Source: JAHFOW01 sp046350595
GTDB taxonomy: Bacteria > Planctomycetota > Brocadiia > Brocadiales > Brocadiaceae
Reading direction: 5' to 3'
Assembly: GCA_046350595.1 (NCBI GenBank)
Contig: JAXMAC010000115.1
Coordinates: 1 to 10,023, forward strand
Length of the DNA: 10,023 bases
Below, piece by piece: positions 5,554 to 10,023 of this stretch (position 1 is the first letter of the stretch; the number at the start of each line of letters is the position of its first letter). A model generated the notes under the pieces. The model searched no databases. It was not told where the DNA came from and worked only from the letters and a program-made list of their open reading frames with translations. Position numbers and translations under genes: made by a program.

Positions 5554-7392
5554 TTAATTATTCGCAATCTCTAACTTATGAAAATAATCGAATATACCTT
5601 GTGCTAACTTTGGCGGTATCCTGCTAATTTCAGCCAGTTGCTCAACCGTTGCGTTTCTGATACCTTCAATACTACCAAAGCACTTCAGTAACTTCTTTTT
5701 GCGTGCACTGCCAATACCAGGGATTTTATCAAGGGGTGATTGGTAATATTCCTTTGCCCTCAGCTTTCTATGATAGCTAATGGCAAATCGATGCGCTTCA
5801 TCCCGCACTTTATCAAGAAACAGGAGTTCAGACGAAGAGGGGTCAAGGATAATAGGGTTGGATTGATACGGCACAAAAACCTGTTCCCCAATCTTTTCAC
5901 CGGTTACCACGCTTTCTGTCCTGCCCTTTGCAAGGGAAATTAAATCGACGTTACCCATTGCCAATTCTTCAAACACCTTCAAGGCCACGCCCAATTGCCC
6001 CTTGCCTCCGTCGACAACAATCAAATTGGGCAGGTCGCCTTCTTCTATAGCCCTCGTGTACCGCCTGGTCAACACCTCGTGCATCATGGCGTAATCATCA
6101 ATCTGGCCAACGGTTTTAATCTTGAAGCGCTTATACCGCGATTTATTCGGCTTTCCTTGTTCAAAGGTAACCATAGACCCCACCGCATGTTTCCCAGAAA
6201 TATTCGAGATGTCAAAACACTCAATACGTTCAGGTGTCTGTTTTAATTTTAAAGTTTCCCTGAGGGTTTGTAATGTTCTGGTAAAATCCTCATCCTGGGT
6301 ACGTGATACCAGATAGGCGTTGTGGGCGTTTTTTTGCGCCATATCAATAAGCCGCACCTTGTCCCCGCGCTGCGGACATATAACCTCTACCTTTTTACCC
6401 TTTCTCTCACTCAGCCATTCCTCAAGCAGCCTGGCATCGGCAGTTTCAACGGGAATAATCAACTCGGAAGGAATAAAGCGTGTCTGAGTGTAGAATTGAT
6501 TCAGGAATGATCTGAATACCTCTTCGATGGTAATAAGACTGGTAGAGAAGTGATATGAGGCCACATCCTCCATATTCCCCGACCGAATAAACATTACCAC
6601 AATATACATATCCTTACCTGCCCTGTAATAACCAAATACATCTCGATCCACAAAGTTCATGGAATGAATCCGTTGCTTCTCCGCTGTCTCCTCCATGGCA
6701 CGAATATGGTCACGTATCTTTGCAGCCTTTTCATACCTCATGGCTCTTGATTCTTCGTACATCTGCTGTTTTAACATATCAATAAGGGCTTCGTGCTTAC
6801 CCTTCAAAATCAGGACTACCTGATCTAACAACTCCTGATAGGCAACCTCATCTACAAGGCCGCAACACGGTCCCAGGCACTTATGAATTTGGTAATAGAG
6901 ACAGGGTTTTATCCTATTTTTAAATACGTTATCGGGACACTTTCGGATGGGAAAGGTGTCGTGGATATAGCGCAACGTCTCGCGCACCGCACGTGAAGAG
7001 GCATAAGGACCAAAATACATCGCGCCGTCATCTTCAATCTGTCTGACGACCTTTGGGTAGGGAAATTTTTTATTCACTTCAAGTTTAATGCTGATAAAGG
7101 TCTTGTCATCGCGGAGGTTGATGTTGAATTTGGGTTTAAACTGTTTGATCAGATTATTTTCCAGGATAAGCGCCTCTTTCTCTGTTCCGGTAAGGACAAA
7201 GTCAATATCCGCCACATGTCTTACCAGATATTCCGTGTAGAGTCTGGTATCGGCGCTTTTTTGAAAGTAGCTCCTTACCCGGTTTCTCAGGTTTTTGGCC
7301 TTACCGACATAAATAACCTTATGCTTGGCGTCTTTCATGAGATAGACACCAGGAGAGATTGCGATGTTGTTAAGTTTATTTTCCAGTTTCAT
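5554..7392 (-). CDS. uvrC: UvrC, excinuclease ABC subunit C
   Basis: It makes both incisions flanking a DNA lesion handed over by UvrA/UvrB. The 612-residue protein from ATG 7392 starts MKLENKLNNIAISPGVYLMKD, the usual UvrC beginning. An upstream in-frame ATG (7476) would add 28 unconserved residues and would lie upstream of the promoter found at 7430-7458, so it is rejected. Domains: GIY-YIG nuclease ~13-95 (GVY 15-17, YVG 28-30, ALILE with E78 likely catalytic); cysteines C152, C164, C172, C176/C177 fitting the iron-sulfur site described in UvrC; UVR/UvrB-binding helix pair ~200-238; RNase H-like nuclease with D394 (FDIS), D461 (VVDGGKGQ) and H534 (DEAHR); and a C-terminal tandem helix-hairpin-helix ~553-606 (IPGIGSARKKKLL). 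All key residues are present. cinA follows on the same strand and might be cotranscribed. Confidence 0.97.
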   Translation of the reverse strand: MKLENKLNNIAISPGVYLMKDAKHKVIYVGKAKNLRNRVRSYFQKSADTRLYTEYLVRHVADIDFVLTGTEKEALILENNLIKQFKPKFNINLRDDKTFISIKLEVNKKFPYPKVVRQIEDDGAMYFGPYASSRAVRETLRYIHDTFPIRKCPDNVFKNRIKPCLYYQIHKCLGPCCGLVDEVAYQELLDQVVLILKGKHEALIDMLKQQMYEESRAMRYEKAAKIRDHIRAMEETAEKQRIHSMNFVDRDVFGYYRAGKDMYIVVMFIRSGNMEDVASYHFSTSLITIEEVFRSFLNQFYTQTRFIPSELIIPVETADARLLEEWLSERKGKKVEVICPQRGDKVRLIDMAQKNAHNAYLVSRTQDEDFTRTLQTLRETLKLKQTPERIECFDISNISGKHAVGSMVTFEQGKPNKSRYKRFKIKTVGQIDDYAMMHEVLTRRYTRAIEEGDLPNLIVVDGGKGQLGVALKVFEELAMGNVDLISLAKGRTESVVTGEKIGEQVFVPYQSNPIILDPSSSELLFLDKVRDEAHRFAISYHRKLRAKEYYQSPLDKIPGIGSARKKKLLKCFGSIEGIRNATVEQLAEISRIPPKLAQGIFDYFHKLEIANN

Positions 7393-7429
7393 AGGGATTC
7401 GGTTTTGTAAAACTTTTCTTAAACATAAA

Positions 7430-7458
7430 TTTATAACAGCTCTGCCATACTTTGTAAA
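7430..7458 (-). promoter_or_regulatory. Probable sigma-70 promoter of uvrC
   Basis: On the minus strand TTTACA (7458-7453) and TATAAA (7435-7430) are separated by exactly 17 bp. Transcription would start near 7423, giving a leader of about 30 nt before ATG 7392. No LexA-like palindrome was recognised nearby. Confidence 0.55.
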
Positions 7459-7563
7459 TAACCTTTGACAACCCATCCGTACAATTGTTACTATGCTTTT
7501 AAATTGGGCATGCGGCGACTTTGTTTTTATCCAGATTTTAAATGATTCTTGTTTTGCACATTT

Positions 7564-8459
7564 ATGGAAATAAAAGACCGGTCACAACTCATAACTGAAC
7601 AGCGCAACCCGCGCACCCTTACTATTGACAACAAAACGACCATGGAAATTATCGATAGTATTAATGGCGAGGACGCACGGGTCTTTACCGCTGTCCACCG
7701 GGAACGGGAACACATTGCAAAGGCAGTCGATCTGATTGTCGATGCACTGAAAGAAGGAGGCCGGCTTATTTACGTTGGCGCAGGGACGAGCGGAAGACTG
7801 GGCATACTTGATGCCGCAGAATGCCCCCCCACTTTTGGAACAGACCCTAACATGATTATAGGCATCATTGCAGGAGGTGAAAGGGCTATGTTCCAGGCTG
7901 TTGAAGGCGCAGAGGACTCTTCAGACAATGGCGCACGGGATATTCAGCAAAAAGAGGTAAACCACCGGGATGTTGTTGTCGGCATTACGACAGGCGGTAC
8001 AACTCCATACGTCATGGGAGCACTTCTTGAGGCAAAAAAACGGAATGCCAGGACGATCTTTTTTTGTTGTAATCCGGAAACCGCCAGACTGCGAAGTGAA
8101 TGTCACCATTCGCCCATTGTTGAACCGAAGGTCATTACCGGCTCTACCCGTATGAAGGCAGGTGCAACAGCAAACTTATTTTAAATATGTTGACAACAAC
8201 TGCCATGATTAAGACAGGCAAGGTATATGGGAACCTCATGGTAGACCTCAGGAGCAACAAACGTAAAGCTTACCGACCGCGCCCTGCGCATTATCACGAC
8301 CGTCTGCCGGCATCAGTCGTGACGAGGCGAAAAAGTTCTCGATGCTGCATTTGGAGAATACAAGGTAGCCATTGTTATGCAAAATTGGGGCTTGATTACG
8401 CAGAGGCAAAAAAAAGACTTGATACACATGGTGGGTTTGTACGGAAGGTATTGCAATAA
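7564..8459 (+). pseudogene. murQ: MurQ, N-acetylmuramic acid 6-phosphate etherase, with five frameshifts in the last third
   Basis: MurQ cleaves the D-lactyl ether of MurNAc-6-phosphate, giving GlcNAc-6-phosphate and D-lactate, in the cytoplasmic recycling of peptidoglycan. ATG 7564 gives the family start MEIKDRSQLITEQRN; the TTG at 7549 is less likely. The SIS domain shows IYVGAGTSGRLGILDAAECPPTFG (69-92, catalytic-type E86), AVEGAED (112-118, E117) and VITGSTRMKAG. The frame then breaks at about 8168-8173 (an A lost before KLILNML), 8254-8261 (extra A), 8307-8308 (extra C), 8330-8335 (a G lost) and 8380-8385 (an A lost). Correcting these restores conserved text such as GISRDEAKKVLDAAFGEYKV and LDYAEAKKRLDTHGGFVRK, ending at TAA 8459, about 298 residues as expected. 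Such clean restoration suggests either very recent decay or sequencing error. It diverges from uvrC. Confidence 0.88.
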
Positions 8460-8640
8460 ACTACGCATTCGGCAACTTTTTTGCCACAAAGGTACAAAGA
8501 AAAACTTAGTATCTTTGGGTTGGTTTGAAATCCCTTCACCTTTAGAGGCTGTGTCGTAATTACCCAAGGAAGAGGGGGTTCTTTGCTCTTAGACAAGAGA
8601 AAAGGTTAATGGTAGAAAATATAATTAATCGTTATTCACT
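8460..8640. other. Intergenic DNA with small hairpins after murQ
   Basis: No convincing gene; the short ORFs here are frame shadows of the murQ tail. GGCAA-CTTTT-TTGCC (8471-8485) and CAAAGA...TCTTTG (8495-8500 with 8512-8517) form small stems. The string CCACAAAGGTACAAAG with TATCTTTGGG resembles the CACAAAG-type dispersed palindromes common in environmental genomes. Either stem could weakly terminate murQ, but neither has a good T tract. Confidence 0.4.
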
Positions 8641-8642
8641 CT

Positions 8643-8677
8643 TGTCCAAATTAGCTTTTAAAAAAATCATTTGGACA
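8643..8677. repeat. 35-bp inverted-repeat unit, copy A
   Basis: TGTCCAAAT (8643-8651) and ATTTGGACA (8669-8677) are perfect 9-bp inverted arms around an A/T-rich centre. The surrounding string, from CTTGTCC through GGACAGCA to TTTTATA, is repeated in copy B at 8872-8906. Confidence 0.65.
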
Positions 8678-8871
8678 GCATTTTATAGATAATCAATTAT
8701 AGTTAACATTCTCGGATAACAGTACAAAGCCTTTTTTAAGCTGTTACAAAGGTTTAAATATAAAATTAGCATTGTATTCCTGAACCAGTGTATTTTGGAC
8801 AGTATCTGAAGCATATGGTAAACCTAGTTTTTACATTTAAAACTAACATATTTCATATCAAGTACTTAGCT
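8678..8871. other. AT-rich spacer between the two 35-bp units
   Basis: No ORF of note. It holds a third, partial copy of the arm (TTTTGGACAG, 8793-8802). Otherwise nothing recognisable was seen. Confidence 0.4.
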
Positions 8872-8906
8872 TGTCTAAAATAGCCTTTTACAACTTAATT
8901 TGGACA
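8872..8906. repeat. 35-bp inverted-repeat unit, copy B, upstream of the hypothetical gene
   Basis: TGTCTAAAAT at the left and AATTTGGACA at the right form imperfect arms of a unit the same length as copy A. Its right edge lies 29 bp before the Shine-Dalgarno sequence of the next gene. The outer ends of A and B (TGTCCAAATTA at 8643 and TAATTTGGACA ending at 8906) are also perfect 11-bp inverted repeats of a 264-bp segment. Confidence 0.65.
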
Positions 8907-8947
8907 GCAATGATTTTATATACGAAACATACTATAAGGAGAAAAAT

Positions 8948-9268
8948 GTGAATAAAAAGATTACTTTTGAAAAAAATAACTTTAAAGGTGTTTTGTTACC
9001 TAAAGAATTTACCGCAGACATTCTCGTGGAAGGAAACAATATTTCCGGAGAACCATTTGTTGCCCTCAATACGAATGTCGGATTACCCTATGTGAAAGAT
9101 TACTATATCCGATGGGGAAAGCCCGTAGGAAAGGACGAGCCTTCCGGCATACTCCTGCTTACAGTACGGTTCGAAGATGAGATTTTAGAAAACCATAAAC
9201 TGAAGGGGTCCCTCTCTGTAAATCTTTACGTACAGGGAGCTACAAATTATATCATAAATTGGCATTAG
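8948..9268 (+). CDS. Hypothetical protein, 106 residues, GTG start
   Basis: I do not recognise this protein. The start is GTG 8948 because AAGGAG (8936-8941) lies 6 nt upstream, an excellent ribosome-binding site; a longer reading from TTG 8900 would run through the 35-bp repeat unit. The protein starts VNKKITFEKNNFKGVLLPKEF and ends ATNYIINWH. It has no signal peptide or membrane segment. Alternating hydrophobic stretches (ADILVEG, GILLLTVRFEDEI, GSLSVNLYVQG) with glycines and asparagines suggest a small all-beta fold. The strong ribosome-binding site, balanced amino acid composition and clean stop argue for a real gene. It stands alone between repeat-rich spacers, and copy B of the 35-bp hairpin lies in its upstream region, where it could act as an operator or simply mark a mobile-element end. 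Function unknown. Confidence 0.6.
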   Translation: MNKKITFEKNNFKGVLLPKEFTADILVEGNNISGEPFVALNTNVGLPYVKDYYIRWGKPVGKDEPSGILLLTVRFEDEILENHKLKGSLSVNLYVQGATNYIINWH

Positions 9269-9269
9269 C

Positions 9270-9336
9270 AGTGGGTAGGGTGAATTAAGGCGCTGTCATT
9301 TGCGCCGAATCCACCAATCCCTGAAAAGGTGGATTC
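9270..9336. repeat. Two adjacent palindromic hairpins downstream of the hypothetical gene
   Basis: GGCGC (9289-9293) pairs with GCGCC (9302-9306). Immediately next, GAATCCACC (9307-9315) pairs perfectly with GGTGGATTC (9328-9336) over a 12-nt loop. With the preceding GTAGGGTGAATTAAGG the whole resembles the GTAGGGTG...TTA...CCACC dispersed palindromes I remember from cyanobacteria and other environmental genomes. The stems could also end transcription of the preceding gene. Confidence 0.5.
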
Positions 9337-9506
9337 ACGTCCAGACTGGGTCAAATGGGCAATTTTACCCTATTTCGTGAGGTTTCTTTCCCACATTAGT
9401 GGCTAAAAAGCGACAAAATGAGTATAAAAATGGCAATTTATAGTAGTTCTTCCCCACTTTTGAAGCAAGAAAGTTCATTTGACCCAGCCTGGTCGTTTAG
9501 TCCACC
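9328..9506. mobile_element. MITE-like segment with ~30-bp imperfect terminal inverted repeats
   Basis: CTGGGTCAAATG (9346-9357) and its exact reverse complement (9476-9487) face each other. The match extends outward: 9328-9357 aligns with the reverse complement of 9476-9506, both beginning GGTGGA and sharing ACG and CCAG blocks, with one gap and about four mismatches. The interior (~118 bp) has no ORF. No obvious target-site duplication was seen. The right arm overlaps the truncated end of the nucleotidyltransferase pseudogene, so insertion there may have removed its 3' part. Confidence 0.5.
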
Positions 9507-9839
9507 CTTATATCCTTTGCCCTTTCTATTGCCTGTCTTTCGTACGAAGAATGCGAGAAAATGAAGTCTACCCTGATTTCACTTTTCTCATCAAGGCATG
9601 GTACTGCCATCGTCTTCTTTACAAAAGGCTTCAACGTCGCCCACAAGAACTGTAAGGTTCAATCTGACGATAACCTCTCTGATTCTTCCAAACCCTTTGA
9701 CTCCAATACCGAGAATTATATCTATGTCTTTTGTTAACCGTGGCTCTCCATAGACAAGCACAGCCTGATCCCCTATTACCATAATAGGGGATTGAAAGAC
9801 ATTAAGCTTACGGGCTATTTTTTTTAGAAGTTTTTGAAA
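9497..9839 (-). pseudogene. Nucleotidyltransferase-like protein, frameshifted and 3'-truncated
   Basis: The frame from about 9839 reads FQKLLKKIARKLN, then MVIGDQAVLVYGEPRLTKDIDI. This is the N-terminus of MNT/AbiEii-like nucleotidyltransferases, with the GG...R.T.DID metal and nucleotide-binding motif. The second glycine is aspartate here (IGDQ for the usual IGGQ). No start codon lies ahead of FQKLL: the codon before it is GTA, perhaps a lost GTG/ATG. ATG 9782 could start only a shortened protein. At 9611-9617 one extra base ends the frame at 9591 (KEDDGSTMP). Skipping it restores KETMAVPCLDEKSEIRVDFIFS and SSYERQAIERAKD to a stop at 9497-9499. The family normally continues well beyond this, so the 3' part is missing. 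The upstream small gene overlaps it. It is probably a dead copy of an accessory toxin/antitoxin-like or mobile module; that role is inference. Confidence 0.7.
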
Positions 9840-9963
9840 TACTGTTAATTATTTTTGCTATCTTTATTTCTGTCTCTAATCCGTCAAGGGGGTCTTTCAG
9901 CGGAATAATACCAAGCAATACGGCTTCATGATAAAGGGCTTCCGCAATTTGAAAGTTCTTCAT
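9808..9963 (-). CDS. Small conserved-looking protein paired with the nucleotidyltransferase, 51 residues
   Basis: ATG 9963 is preferred: AAGG stands 8 nt upstream, and the protein starts MKNFQIAEALYHEAVLLG. A GTG at 9999 would add 12 charged residues. The pattern EALYHEAVLLGIIPLKDPLDGLETEIKIAKIINS recalls small proteins of ~60 residues that, as I remember, often precede MNT-type nucleotidyltransferases in anammox and related genomes; this needs a database check. The predicted protein is mainly helical and soluble. Its last ~13 codons overlap the nucleotidyltransferase reading in another frame, which fits translational coupling. Because the partner is broken, this gene may be a relic. It could be an antitoxin or chaperone-like partner, but no function is shown. 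Confidence 0.5.
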   Translation of the reverse strand: MKNFQIAEALYHEAVLLGIIPLKDPLDGLETEIKIAKIINSISKTSKKNSP

Positions 9964-10023
9964 AATATCGACCTTTTCTTTCTTGCGTAATTCCTTCACA
10001 AATTTTTAAATTCTTTCGTTATC

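Noticed and set aside
7393..7476. Longer UvrC start at 7476
   Set aside because: The extra 28 residues are not UvrC-like, and the best promoter lies between this ATG and the conserved start at 7392.
8313..8596. Minus-strand ORFs and a plus-strand ORF over the murQ tail
   Set aside because: They lie across the degraded 3' third of murQ, whose own protein signal explains the sequence; no ribosome-binding sites.
8900..8947. Upstream TTG 8900 as the start of the hypothetical protein
   Set aside because: It has no ribosome-binding site and the extra residues come from the 35-bp repeat unit; GTG 8948 has an excellent one.
1..10023. tRNA, rRNA or riboswitch genes
   Set aside because: I saw no cloverleaf-like sequence, rRNA motifs or known riboswitch cores on either strand, though this was by eye only.

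Overview
The window looks like a draft scaffold from an environmental, moderately AT-rich bacterium. The style of the insertion sequences, the LVIVD-repeat exported protein and the small-protein/nucleotidyltransferase pair remind me of an anammox planctomycete (Brocadia-like). That assignment is inference from memory, and no marker gene here proves it.

Layout, left to right. (1) 3-323: C-terminal end of an IS110-family transposase, closed by a compact terminator. (2) 481-2732: a secreted protein built from at least 14 tandem LVIVD-type repeats of about 42 residues, followed by a carboxypeptidase-regulatory-like domain. It contains an in-frame TGA in repeat 2 and a 100-N scaffold gap in repeat 4. 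(3) 2974-3929: a decayed DDE transposase with a good extended -10 promoter but a frameshift, an amber codon and apparent internal loss. (4) 4126-7392, minus strand: intact uvrC (nucleotide excision repair nuclease) followed 162 bp downstream by intact cinA (NMN amidohydrolase/damage-inducible family). A good -35/-10 pair lies just ahead of uvrC. (5) 7564-8459, plus strand: murQ (N-acetylmuramic acid 6-phosphate etherase), whose last third is broken by five one-base indels although the protein signal underneath is well preserved. (6) 8460-8947: gene-free, AT-rich DNA with hairpins and two copies of a 35-bp inverted-repeat unit. (7) 8948-9268: an unrecognised 106-residue protein with a strong ribosome-binding site and a GTG start. 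(8) 9270-9506: nested palindromes, including roughly 30-bp imperfect terminal inverted repeats. (9) 9497-9963, minus strand: a small conserved-looking ORF overlapping a frameshifted, 3'-truncated nucleotidyltransferase-like gene. The truncation falls inside the right-hand inverted repeat.

The stable core is uvrC-cinA, with murQ diverging from it. Around it the DNA is accessory in character: mobile-element remnants, amplifying repeats and broken genes. Several lesions are single-base indels beside short homopolymers, so part of the decay may be sequencing or assembly error. I found no clear new defence or regulatory system. The least explained items are the 35-bp hairpin pair, the unknown gene behind it, and the inverted-repeat element abutting the truncated nucleotidyltransferase.
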